64,000 bases of DNA from CAVXFB01 sp963760935 (lineage in GTDB: Bacteria > Planctomycetota > Planctomycetia > Pirellulales > Thermoguttaceae). Position 1 is the stretch's first letter, and each line of letters opens with the position of its first letter. This document shows positions 42,512 to 51,015 of this stretch, piece by piece. The DNA lies in the NCBI GenBank assembly GCA_963760935.1, contig CAVXFB010000006.1:372001-436000 (forward strand), in the 5' to 3' direction. The position numbers and the translations under genes were made by a program. The notes under the pieces are model-generated. The model searched no databases and was not told the DNA's origin. It saw only the letters and a list, made by a program, of their open reading frames with translations.

Positions 42512-43716
42512 ATGCCTCAATCCGCTACTGCCCAAGCCGTAACTGTTCCGCTGTTGGACCTAAGAGCTCAATACGCCACGATTCGCGACGAAGTTCGTGC
42601 CGCGGTCGACGCCGTGCTGGACAGCCAGCAGTGCATCCTTGGTCCGACCGTGGCGCAGTGCGAGAGCAAACTGGCCCCGTATTGCGGTTGTGCCGAGGCG
42701 ATCACCGTTTCGTCGGGCAGCGACGCCCTGCTGATCTCGCTGATGGCCGAGAACATCGGCCCGGGCGATGAAGTGATCACCACGCCGTACACCTTTTTTG
42801 CCACGGCCGGCGCCATTGCCCGGACTGGGGCCAAGCCCGTGTTCGTCGATATCGACCCGCAAACGTACAACATCGATCCGGCGGGGATCGAAGGCAAGAT
42901 CACCAAAAACACCAAGGCCATCATGCCGGTCCATCTCTACGGGCAGTGTGCCGAGATGGACCCGATCTTGGCCGTCGCCGATCGGCACGCTCTGCCCGTG
43001 ATCGAGGATGCTGCCCAGGCGATTGGGGCCGAGTACAAGGGCCGCCGGGCCGGCTCGATGGGCCGCTACGGTTGCTTCAGCTTCTTCCCGTCGAAAAACT
43101 TGGCGCTGCCGGCGATGGCGGGATGGTGACCGTCCAAGACGCCGCCCTGGCCGAACGGCTCCGCGTGTTGCGCGTGCATGGCTCGAAACCGAAGTACTAT
43201 CACTCGACCATTGGCGGCAACTTCCGCTTCGACGCGCTCCAGGCGGCCATCGTCGGCGTGAAGCTTCCGCACCTGGATAGCTGGACGGCCGGCCGGCAGT
43301 CGAATGCCGCCCGATATCGCCGGCTGTTCGCGGCTGCCGGGCTAGGGCCGGAAAAGGGGACAGGTCCAATTTCCCGGAACGGCCCGGAGGGTGCTTCGCA
43401 GAAATTGGACCAGTCCCCGGTCCTGCCGTACGAAGTGCCGGGCAACCGCCATATCTACAACCAGTTCGTCATTCGCGTGCCGCACCGCGACGAGCTGCAA
43501 GCGTTCCTCAAAAAGCGCAAGATCAGCACCGAAGTCTACTATCCGGTGCCGCTGCACGTTCAGCAGTGTTTTGCCTATCTCGGCCATCGGGCCGGCGATT
43601 TTCCCCACAGCGAAGCCGCCGCCCGCGAGACGTTGGCCCTGCCGATCTATCCCGAGCTATCCGATGCGCAGGCCGAGTGGGTCGTGGCTTGCATCGCGGA
43701 GTTTTTGAAGAAATAG
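42512..43716 (+). CDS. DegT/DnrJ/EryC1/StrS aminotransferase with inserted palindrome, frameshifted
   Basis: PLP-dependent 3-aminotransferase, probably the WlbC/WbpE step. From the ATG at 42512 (MPQSATAQAVTVPLLDLRAQ) to the PLP-lysine region CFSFFPSKNLG. One base is missing near 43100-43106; the frame continues AGDGGMVTVQDAALAERLRV to VVACIAEFLKK. Repaired length is about 401 residues. The segment GTGPISRNGPEGASQKLDQS (21 extra residues) is encoded by an inserted palindrome at 43356-43418, in frame with EVPGNRHIYNQFVIRV after it. Confidence 0.88.
43356..43418. mobile_element. In-frame palindromic element in the aminotransferase gene
   Basis: 63 bp, exactly 21 codons. Arms GGGGACAGGTCCAATTTC (43356-43373) and GAAATTGGACCAGTCCCC (43401-43418) pair with one mismatch. 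The same GGGG-C-GGTCC arm design is seen in rmlB at 45322-45397. Inserted where DegT homologues show a surface turn, so it may be tolerated. Confidence 0.75.
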
Positions 43717-43772
43717 CCGAGCGAGTATTCCGCGCGATGGGCGCAGTAATACTCTGTGGTGAAGATAGGTAC

Positions 43773-43857
43773 CAATAGCCGGGAGTCAACGGCTCCCGGT
43801 GCGTGGGGAATGTGGAATGTCTCACACCGACCGGGAGCCGTTGGCTCCCGGCTATTG
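43773..43857. repeat. Large nested palindrome between aminotransferase and pseudopilin genes
   Basis: 28-bp arms (43773-43800, 43830-43857), one mismatch, spacer 29 nt. Each arm is itself palindromic (CCGGGAG ... CTCCCGG). The left arm begins CAATAGCCGGGAGTCAACGG. Nothing else is seen in the 273-bp gap apart from the promoter candidate at 43870. Confidence 0.7.
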
Positions 43858-43869
43858 CCTTGAAATGGA

Positions 43870-43898
43870 TTGCCGGAACGGTGCGAGTCTGGTATGCT
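43870..43898 (+). promoter_or_regulatory. Possible sigma-70 promoter of the pseudopilin gene
   Basis: TTGCCG, 17-nt spacer, TATGCT. Four of six positions match in each hexamer. It would give a leader of about 85 nt before the pseudopilin ATG at 43990. Support is sequence match only. Confidence 0.35.
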
Positions 43899-43989
43899 AA
43901 ATGTGGGCCGGGTGGTCGTAGGACCACCAGCTTACAGGGCAATTTCGATTCTGCTCCCGGGACAGAATGCACTACGGACAGGTGATGTC

Positions 43990-44973
43990 ATGAAGAGGCT
44001 TATCGATTGCAAGTGCCGCGCTGGCCGCGCGGTTGCCGCGGGCTTCACGCTCGTGGAACTGTTGGTCGTCATCCTGATCATCGGCCTGCTGGCCGGCCTG
44101 GTCACTCCAGCCGTCATCAAGGCGCGGACCGCGGCTAAGAACGCTGCGATCAAGGTGGAGATCAATCAGCTTGAGATGGCTTGCCAAGCCTACAAGCAGA
44201 AGTTTGGCGAATATCCGCCGGATTTCACGGACCCGAATGCTGTAAGGCGGCATCTGTCCAAAGCATTCCCTCGCTATGACAATACCAATTGGCAGAATGA
44301 TCTCCACACAAAAAATCCGTCTATTGACGTTGGCAACTTGACGCCGCAGACCGCTCTCGTGTTCTGGCTCGGCGGCTTGCCGGATGCCGATGGCTTGCCA
44401 AGCGGGTTTGCTGCTAATCCGCTCGATCCGTTCGCACCGCCCCCAGGTTTTCCATCGTACCAGGCTGGTGTTACGCCCTGTACGAGTCGCATCGCAAGTT
44501 TTTTTGAGTTCGATTCAACTCGCCTGAGCAAACCAGTGGGAGGAGTGGTTACTTACAAGTACTGGCCGCAAGGGGCGGCGGGCGAAATGGCTCCAGACAC
44601 GGCTATCACATATTTCCGCGCCGAAAACGGCAACTACACCATTAACGGGCAAACTCTGGCTGCCAATCTGAGCAATGCCAAGTATTACCCGATGACGGGA
44701 CCGATAGCGAGTTCAATAGTTTTGCCTGCCATTGACACTCGGTTGTCTAAGGCGTCGGTGAAGTACGTGTCGATGAACCCGAAGTCCTTCCAGATACTAT
44801 GCGCCGGTTTGGACGTGCTATATTCGCGACCGTTGCCAAACATGTATTGGTACAACGGTACCGCAGATAAGATCGGCCCGTATTTGTATCCGAGTGGTGA
44901 GAACTACGACGCGTTCACCCAGGACGATATCACGAATTTCAGCGACGGCACAATGGGTAATTCCATTCCGTAG
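43990..44973 (+). CDS. Type II secretion/type IV pseudopilin-like protein
   Basis: 327 residues from the ATG at 43990. Prepilin cleavage signal and hydrophobic helix: AAGFTLVELLVVILIIGLLA (Gly-Phe cleavage site, Glu at position 5). The globular part has no recognisable domain apart from a stretch of prepilin-like NAAIKVEINQLEMACQAYKQ. The family commonly appears in many copies in planctomycetes. Its position inside the sugar genes is odd. Confidence 0.85.
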   Translation: MKRLIDCKCRAGRAVAAGFTLVELLVVILIIGLLAGLVTPAVIKARTAAKNAAIKVEINQLEMACQAYKQKFGEYPPDFTDPNAVRRHLSKAFPRYDNTNWQNDLHTKNPSIDVGNLTPQTALVFWLGGLPDADGLPSGFAANPLDPFAPPPGFPSYQAGVTPCTSRIASFFEFDSTRLSKPVGGVVTYKYWPQGAAGEMAPDTAITYFRAENGNYTINGQTLAANLSNAKYYPMTGPIASSIVLPAIDTRLSKASVKYVSMNPKSFQILCAGLDVLYSRPLPNMYWYNGTADKIGPYLYPSGENYDAFTQDDITNFSDGTMGNSIP

Positions 44974-45026
44974 TTGTTTGTAACACTGAACGTAGCCGCA
45001 TCTTCAAACCCGACTCTTCCCGCGAC

Positions 45027-46337
45027 GTGGCGAACATTCAGAATATCCTGGTCACCGGCGGCGCGGGCTTCATCGGCTGCAACTTCGTCCGCTCGATCCT
45101 CGCTGCGCGCCCGCAGGCCCGCGTGGTGAATCTCGACGCGCTGACGTATGCCGGCTCGCTGAGCAATTTGACTGATGTTGCGGAGCGTTGTCATTCTGAG
45201 CGCAGCCCTCTTGGTCATTCTGAGCGCAGCGAAGAATCTGCCAGCCATCGTGCCACAGGGGAGATCCTTCGCTGCGCTCAGGATGACCGGACGCCCGAAG
45301 GGGTGCAGACGGAGTCGCAAGGGGGTCAGGTCCGTGTTTTCGGTCATGGCGCTGGCGGCACGGCAACCCCTTCAGACCGAAAAACGGACCAGACCCCGAT
45401 TGGCGACGGCACGCGGAGCATGCCTGCTGCTGCGCGTTACGTCTTCGTCAAAGGCGACATCAGCGATCGCCAGTTGGTGCGGGACCTCTTTGCCGAGCAT
45501 CGCATCGATACGGTGGTGAACTTTGCGGCCGAAAGCCACGTGGACCGCTCGATCACCGGCCCGGCGGCGTTCATCCAGACGAACATCGTCGGCACGTTCA
45601 CGCTCTTGGAGGCCGCCCGCGAGGCGTGGGCTGACCGGATGGCCGACTGCCGCTTCTTGCACGTCTCGACCGACGAGGTGTATGGGACACTGGGTCCCGA
45701 CGACGCGCCGTTCTCGGAGACGACCGCCTATGCGCCGAACTCCCCCTACTCGGCCTCGAAGGCCGCGTCCGACCACCTGGTTCGGGCCTATCATCACACC
45801 TACGGCCTGCCTACGCTAACGACGAACTGCTCGAACAACTACGGCCCGTATCAGTATCCGGAGAAGCTAATTCCGCTGATGATCCTCAACGCGCTGACGG
45901 GCAAGCCGCTGCCCGTTTATGGCGATGGGTTGCAGGTGCGCGATTGGCTGTACGTCGAGGATCACTGCCGGGCGATTGCGACCGTGTTGGAGCGGGGGCG
46001 TACGGGCGAGACGTACAACATCGGCGGCGAGAACGAGAAAACGAATATCGAGATCGTGCGGTTGGTGTGCGACGAACTAGACCGCCTGCGGCCCAAGCCC
46101 GCAGGGACCAGCTACGCGGAGCAGATTGCGTACGTGAAAGACCGGCCCGGCCACGATCGCCGGTATGCGATCGACGCCCGCAAGATGCGCGATGAGTTGG
46201 GGTGGCGGCCGTGTGAGTCGTTTGCCACCGGCATCTGCAAGACGATCGGCTGGTACCTGGCCAATCAGGATTGGGTCAATGGCGTGATGAGCGAGACGTA
46301 CGGCGAGTGGATCGCGCTGAATTATGCGAACAGATAG
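45027..46337 (+). CDS. rmlB: dTDP-glucose 4,6-dehydratase with two in-frame palindrome insertions
   Basis: Converts dTDP-glucose to dTDP-4-keto-6-deoxyglucose. Start GTG; ANIQNILVTGGAGFIGCNFV follows. 436 residues against the usual 340-355. The extra about 85 residues lie between AGSLSNLTDV and ARYVFVKGDISD, encoded by two palindromic elements (45190-45287 and 45322-45397). The catalytic site is intact: LHVSTDEVYGTL and SPYSASKAASDHLVRA, and the C-terminus is complete. The frame is open throughout, so the insertion does not stop translation. Confidence 0.93.
   Translation: MANIQNILVTGGAGFIGCNFVRSILAARPQARVVNLDALTYAGSLSNLTDVAERCHSERSPLGHSERSEESASHRATGEILRCAQDDRTPEGVQTESQGGQVRVFGHGAGGTATPSDRKTDQTPIGDGTRSMPAAARYVFVKGDISDRQLVRDLFAEHRIDTVVNFAAESHVDRSITGPAAFIQTNIVGTFTLLEAAREAWADRMADCRFLHVSTDEVYGTLGPDDAPFSETTAYAPNSPYSASKAASDHLVRAYHHTYGLPTLTTNCSNNYGPYQYPEKLIPLMILNALTGKPLPVYGDGLQVRDWLYVEDHCRAIATVLERGRTGETYNIGGENEKTNIEIVRLVCDELDRLRPKPAGTSYAEQIAYVKDRPGHDRRYAIDARKMRDELGWRPCESFATGICKTIGWYLANQDWVNGVMSETYGEWIALNYANR
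45190..45287. mobile_element. In-frame palindromic element 1 in rmlB (CATTCTGAGCGCAG type)
   Basis: Arms 45214-45239 and 45262-45287 pair with two mismatches; each carries CTGAGCGCAGCGAAG. A partial third copy (GTCATTCTGAGCGCAG) lies at 45190-45205. The encoded peptide contains the string SERSEES, a form seen in other bacteria where this repeat is read as protein. Confidence 0.75.
45322..45397. mobile_element. In-frame palindromic element 2 in rmlB (GGGGTCAGGTCC type)
   Basis: Arms 45322-45345 (GGGGTCAGGTCCGTGTTTTC then GGTC) and 45375-45397 pair with one mismatch and a one-base bulge. The arm design is shared with the aminotransferase element at 43356-43418. Confidence 0.75.
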
Positions 46338-46613
46338 AGGGATTGGGGAGATAAAGGGATTAGGGATTGGGGATTAGAGAAGCAACCCAATCCCTAGCAA
46401 TGCAATTATGGTGCGTCGGGGACGCACCCTACCAATCTGGCCAATCAGGATTGGGTCAATGGCGTGATGAGCGAGACGTACGGCGAGTGGATCGCGCTGA
46501 ATTATGCGAACAGATAGAGGGATTGGGGATTAGGGATTAGAGAAGCAACCCAATCCCCAATCCCCAGTCCCAACTAGCAATTATGGTGCGTCGGGGACGC
46601 ACCCTACCAATCT
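46257..46613. repeat. 180-bp tandem duplication of the rmlB 3' end
   Basis: The first 93 bp of each unit are identical (46257-46349 and 46437-46529), covering the last 26 codons and the stop of rmlB. The rest of each unit carries the AGGGATTGGGGATTAG repeat and a GGTGCGTCGGGGACGCACCC palindrome with some differences. The second copy is a non-coding remnant. Confidence 0.9.
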
Positions 46614-46634
46614 GACCCCTAGCCCCTAATCTCC

Positions 46635-47513
46635 ATGAAAGGCATTATCCTGGCTGGCGGCAGCGGGTCGCGACTGCATCCGATCACGCAGGTTGTGAGC
46701 AAGCAGTTGCTGCCGGTGTTCGACAAGCCGATGGTCTATTACCCGCTGTCGACGTTGATGTTGGCGGGCATCCGGGAGATTCTGTTGATCTCCACGCCCA
46801 CCGATCTGCCGCTCTACCAGCGGCTGTTGGGCGACGGCAGCCAATGGGGCATCAAGCTCTGTTATGCCGAACAGCCGCGGCCGGAAGGACTGGCACAGGC
46901 CTTTATCATTGGCAAGCAGTTCTTGGATGGCGGCCCGGCATGCTTGATCCTGGGCGACAACATTTTCTACGGCATGGGCCTGTCGCTGGCTTTGCAGGCC
47001 ACGGCAGCGCGAACGGACGGGGCCACGATCTTCGCCTATTACGTCAAGGACCCGGAACGCTACGGCGTGGTCGAGTTCGACCGCGACGGCCGAGCCCGAT
47101 CGATCGAGGAAAAGCCGGCCCGGCCGAAGTCGCACTATGCCGTGGTCGGGCTGTATTTTTACGACCGCCGAATCACGGAGATCGCCGCGGGCATCAAACC
47201 GTCGGCTCGCGGCGAACTGGAAATCACCGACGTCAACCGGGCGTATCTGGCAATGGGCAAACTCCGCGTCGAGAAGCTCGGACGCGGTACCGCCTGGCTC
47301 GACACGGGCACGCCTGAGTCGATGCTCCAGGCTGCCAACTTCGTGTATACCGTGGAGTCGCGGCAAGGTCAGAAGATCTGCTGTCCCGAAGAGGTCGCGA
47401 TGAACATGGGCTTTGTTACCCGACAGGACGTCGGCAACCGATTTGCCAACGCGAAGAACGCCTACGGGCAATACGTCGGCCGACTGTTGGCCGACGATGC
47501 GGATGGTGGCTAG
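46635..47513 (+). CDS. rmlA: Glucose-1-phosphate thymidylyltransferase
   Basis: Makes dTDP-glucose from glucose-1-phosphate and dTTP. 292 residues, starting MKGIILAGGSGSRLHPITQV with the nucleotidyltransferase signature, then KQLLPVFDKPMVYYPLSTLM, LILGDNIFYGMGL, RYGVVEFDRDGRARSIEEKP and RGTAWLDTGTPESMLQAANF. Downstream partner of rmlB; no rmlC or rmlD is in the window, so the final sugar is not fixed. Confidence 0.95.
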   Translation: MKGIILAGGSGSRLHPITQVVSKQLLPVFDKPMVYYPLSTLMLAGIREILLISTPTDLPLYQRLLGDGSQWGIKLCYAEQPRPEGLAQAFIIGKQFLDGGPACLILGDNIFYGMGLSLALQATAARTDGATIFAYYVKDPERYGVVEFDRDGRARSIEEKPARPKSHYAVVGLYFYDRRITEIAAGIKPSARGELEITDVNRAYLAMGKLRVEKLGRGTAWLDTGTPESMLQAANFVYTVESRQGQKICCPEEVAMNMGFVTRQDVGNRFANAKNAYGQYVGRLLADDADGG

Positions 47514-47601
47514 GGTTGTCCGTAATCAATGAGGGCGCTTTGCTATGCCATCACTGTAACCCTCTCCAGGAAGAAAGAGCGGACGTGAAGGAAGCGAACG
47601 C

Positions 47602-48234
47602 ATGAAGCGACTATTGATCCTAAGCGGCGGCAACTTTGGCCGCGAGGTGATGGACTGGGCCCTGGCCGTTCCGCCCGAAAAGCGCGACTGGCAGCTCGGC
47701 GGCTTTCTCGATACGCGGCCCGATGTGCTCGATGGTTTCGACGTTCCGTACCCCGTCATCGGGAACTCCGAGACGTTCGAGTTTGCCGATGATGACTGCG
47801 TTGTGTGCGCCATCGGCGACCCGAAGACCAAGCTGCGCTTCTGTCGGCAACTCAAGATGCGAGGGGCGCGGTTCATCAATCTGGTGCATCCGTCGGCCAT
47901 CGTCAGCCCCAGCGGACGCTTGGGCGAAGGCTGCATTTTGTGTCCGGGCGCCACGGTTGCGAACCATGCCACGCTGGGCGATTTCGTGACGCTGAACCTG
48001 TATGCGACTGTCGGACACAACGCAGTGGTCGGCGACGGCTCGACGCTTAGCAGCCACACGGACGTCACCGGCTGGGCCGTGCTGGGCGAAGGCGTCTTTA
48101 TGGGCAGCCATGCATCGGTCTTGCCCAAAGTGCGCGTGGCCGATTACACTCTTGTGGGCGCTGGCAGCGTGGTGGTGAAGAAGACCGCGCCGCATACGAC
48201 GGTCATGGGGGTGCCGGCGCAACGAATCGCCTGA
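47602..48234 (+). CDS. NeuD/PglD-type sugar O- or N-acyltransferase
   Basis: 210 residues, starting MKRLLILSGGNFGREVMDWA (PglD-like N-terminal fold), then a left-handed beta helix (ATVANHATLGDFVTLNLYAT, VGHNAVVGDGSTLSSHTDVT) and ending GSVVVKKTAPHTTVMGVPAQ. Likely transfers an acetyl or other acyl group to an amino sugar. Followed by the ACP gene with a 14-nt gap, which suggests an acyl-ACP or acyl-CoA donor. Confidence 0.9.
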   Translation: MKRLLILSGGNFGREVMDWALAVPPEKRDWQLGGFLDTRPDVLDGFDVPYPVIGNSETFEFADDDCVVCAIGDPKTKLRFCRQLKMRGARFINLVHPSAIVSPSGRLGEGCILCPGATVANHATLGDFVTLNLYATVGHNAVVGDGSTLSSHTDVTGWAVLGEGVFMGSHASVLPKVRVADYTLVGAGSVVVKKTAPHTTVMGVPAQRIA

Positions 48235-48248
48235 GACGGGAGACCGAC

Positions 48249-48479
48249 ATGGAAGGATCCAAGGTGCTGGCGGCGTTGGAGGATCTGCTGGAACTCGACG
48301 CGGGCAGTATCGGCGGCACCGAGCAACTCGTGGATCTGCCCGGCTGGGACTCGATCACGGTGGTGGGCTTCATCGCCATGGCCTACGAAACGTTCGGCGT
48401 CACGGTTCCGCCGAACCGCCTAATGCAGTCGCAGACGACGGCCGATCTGGCGAAACTCGTGGTGGACGGCCGCGCATGA
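48249..48479 (+). CDS. Acyl carrier protein
   Basis: 76 residues, acidic. The phosphopantetheine-attachment Ser lies in LPGWDSITVVGF, with FGVTVPPNRLMQSQTTADLA following. The last four bases overlap the start of the short-chain dehydrogenase (ATGA). It is not in the fab cluster, so it probably serves a dedicated acyl modification of the glycan. Confidence 0.9.
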   Translation: MEGSKVLAALEDLLELDAGSIGGTEQLVDLPGWDSITVVGFIAMAYETFGVTVPPNRLMQSQTTADLAKLVVDGRA

Positions 48480-49235
48480 TCAATCCGCTCGATCTGACAG
48501 GACGCACAATTCTGGTGACCGGCGCCTCGGCAGGGCTCGGCCGCGAAACGGCCGCGCTGTTGAGCCGCTTGGGAGCCAAGGTGATCCTGTGCGGCCGCAA
48601 CGAGGAGCGGCTTCATGAGGCGTTGGCGACGTTGGAAGGCGACGGCCACGCCATCGAGTCTCGCGACATTGCCGAATGCGATACGATCCCAGCCTGGCTG
48701 AAAGACGTTGCCACGTCGCCATGGCCCGCTGCATGGGCTGGTACACAGCGCGGGCCTGCATTCGAGCACGCCGGTCCGCTGGCTGGAGACCGACAAGATC
48801 GAGGCGGTGCTACGCGTGAATCTGGTCGCCGCGATGAATCTGGTGAAGGGTTTCCGCCGCAAGGGCGTGTGTGGCCCGGGGGCAAGCGTGGTGCTGATGG
48901 CATCCGTCGTTGGCTTGGTCGGCCAGCCGGCCATCTCTGCCTATGCGGCCAGCAAGGGTGGATTGATCGCGTTCGGCCGCTCGGCTGCCCTGGAACTGGC
49001 CGCTGAAAACATCCGCGTGAATTGCGTTGCGCCCGGATGCGTCCGCAGCGGAATGGGCAACCAGCTCGGCGGCGTCTTCAACGAGCAGCAATTGGCCGCG
49101 ATCGAACAGATGCACCCGCTCGGCCTGGGCGAGGCCGTCGACGTGGCGCAGGCGGTCGCCTTTCTCTTGTCCGGGGCTTCGCGATGGATCACCGGCACGA
49201 CGCTGATCGTCGACGGCGGCTATACGGCACATTGA
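48476..49235 (+). CDS. Short-chain dehydrogenase/reductase (FabG-like), frameshifted
   Basis: 252 residues after correction. Frame 1: LTGRTILVTGASAGLGRETA with the NAD(P) motif TGASAGLG, to about 48705. Frame 2: RHGPLHGLVHSAGLHSSTPV, then catalytic YAASKGGLIAFGRSAALELA (Tyr-x3-Lys) and IRVNCVAPGCVRSGMGNQLG to the stop. One extra base near 48705-48722 separates the frames. Coupled to ACP by a 4-base overlap. Confidence 0.88.
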
Positions 49236-49319
49236 GCGATTTGCAGAGCACGCGCTCCGCCGAGTCTGCAGGAGATCCGTCGCGGCGATCCGAATGACTT
49301 CTTCCCTTGCGGCGTCGAT

Positions 49320-49341
49320 CAAGCAGAACTATTTTTGCTTG
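49320..49341. terminator. Possible bidirectional terminator
   Basis: CAAGCA-GAACTATTTT-TGCTTG: a 6-bp stem between the convergent SDR and DUF4091 genes, with a short T-run on the plus strand. Weak but well placed. Confidence 0.35.
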
Positions 49342-49359
49342 GTAGCCTTTTCGATCAGC

Positions 49360-51015
49360 TCAGCGAGCTTCGTGCCGCGCTAGCTCGTATGCGACGGGAT
49401 CGGGATCCCACTCAGTCCAGGAGCCTACCAGGGGCTTGATGATCTTCTCTGCCTCGGCGTCAAGTCCGAGCCGCTCGAGAATTGCCAAGTACTCGTAATC
49501 CTCGATCGAGTCGCGGAGGGCCTTCAACCGTATACTTGGTGCGATGCCCTCGTAGCCGACATCGCGGCCCGGGTAGACGAGCGACCCTTCGCCGTTGAAG
49601 ACAAGGTCGCCTTTCATGGTGGCTGGATCCGTCCAAGGGTCTTTGACTTGGGTCCAGTAGGACATTCCTCCCCAATACAACAGCCCGCGAACCCGATAGT
49701 GCCACATCATCCATGCCGGCACGCGGTAGTTCAACAATGGAAAATCGGTTTCCCACCAGGGAGTCTTCTGTTTTCCCTGGCACAGACAGGTGTAAGTCCA
49801 GATCGTCTCGCCCAGGGCCTGACGTTTTGCCACAGCGTTGGGCGAAAAGCTGGCGTAATGCGGGCACCAGATGTCGACGGCGCCGTAAAGGTCTCCCAGG
49901 TTTGCGTCGCGCTCGGGCCGAGCGGTGACAAGCACTTGTACGACTGATTTGGCCTCGCGAATGGCGCGACCCCACGTCCGAACGAATTCATAGGAGTTCG
50001 GGTCGTGAGGCTCATCCATAAGATAGAGGAAGAAAAGGACGTCGGGCCGGTGCAACTCCTGGGCTGCCCGATCGATCGCGGCTAACCAAGCATGTAATTT
50101 GGCCCGCTCCCGAATTGGGTCTTTGATGACCTCGGTCGGCTTCGCCAGTCCAATCGCATTGATCCGATACCGATCGATGCGGTCGCGAAGGGCTCGGACT
50201 TGCTCGTCGGGTATGCGGAAGGATCCATCGGCCTGAGCTACCGGAACGGATTCGCGTGCAGCCCCAACGTTGAAGTGATGTTCGCTGAGGACTTGGTCGA
50301 CCTGCGCACCGAGCGCCTTCAGATCGGCGACGGGTTTGCCGTTTCCAGCCTCAGCGCGTCGTTGGTAATAGAGCCGCACGCTGCGATGCGGTCCGCCGAA
50401 GCAGGTTTTCATGGTTGGCACCGCGGGCAATTGGAAGTCCCAAACCCACAGTGTTACAGGGATTGCGACCGACCTACCGCCGCTGGCCGTGACATGGTAT
50501 GTGCCGCGATATGGCCCCGGCTTCGTTCCCGGCGGAACGTACAGATCGCACCAAAATCCGTGGGTCTCGTCAGCGGGCAACCTGAAAGGTACAGCGGCAA
50601 ATCGCGCCCCGTGAATGGGCTTTGCCCCTACGGGGAGCACGAAGGGAATCAAGGCGTCGGGATACCAACCCGGTTTGAAGTTGTTGTTGCGGTAACTGCC
50701 GTCTTTGATGAGGAACTGGTGTTGACGATACAGCCGCGCGTCGGTGGCCTTCAGCACCGCGCCCTCCGGCCCGATGAGATCAGCCGCTACGACATTGATC
50801 TCCTTGACTGGCTCATCCGACCGCATCAAGATTTGGAAGCTTTCCCACTCATTTCTGGCGGCACTAATGTTGACGGCGAGGGTCTTGCCGGGCGGATCAT
50901 CGCGCAGCACATGCCGCGTCTGGCTCATGGTCCAGACTCGCCAAGCCGAGTGGGCCAGCCGCGCGGGCACGCATAGCAGAACTGCCAGTGAGACTATGAG
51001 ACCTGATTTTCGCAT
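49360..51015 (-). CDS. Secreted DUF4091/glycoside hydrolase-like protein
   Basis: 551 residues from the ATG at 51015; the frame is open further upstream to 51135. Signal peptide (MRKSGLIVSLAVLLCVPARL). The N-terminal beta region precedes a (beta/alpha) barrel-like part with FFLYLMDEPHDPNSYEFVRT (Glu-Pro motif of the DUF4091/GH123 group), QVLVTARPERDANLGDLYGA and RGLLYWGGMSYWTQ. Presumed polysaccharide-acting enzyme; the substrate is unknown. Opposite strand to its neighbours. Confidence 0.82.
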   Translation of the reverse strand: MRKSGLIVSLAVLLCVPARLAHSAWRVWTMSQTRHVLRDDPPGKTLAVNISAARNEWESFQILMRSDEPVKEINVVAADLIGPEGAVLKATDARLYRQHQFLIKDGSYRNNNFKPGWYPDALIPFVLPVGAKPIHGARFAAVPFRLPADETHGFWCDLYVPPGTKPGPYRGTYHVTASGGRSVAIPVTLWVWDFQLPAVPTMKTCFGGPHRSVRLYYQRRAEAGNGKPVADLKALGAQVDQVLSEHHFNVGAARESVPVAQADGSFRIPDEQVRALRDRIDRYRINAIGLAKPTEVIKDPIRERAKLHAWLAAIDRAAQELHRPDVLFFLYLMDEPHDPNSYEFVRTWGRAIREAKSVVQVLVTARPERDANLGDLYGAVDIWCPHYASFSPNAVAKRQALGETIWTYTCLCQGKQKTPWWETDFPLLNYRVPAWMMWHYRVRGLLYWGGMSYWTQVKDPWTDPATMKGDLVFNGEGSLVYPGRDVGYEGIAPSIRLKALRDSIEDYEYLAILERLGLDAEAEKIIKPLVGSWTEWDPDPVAYELARHEAR

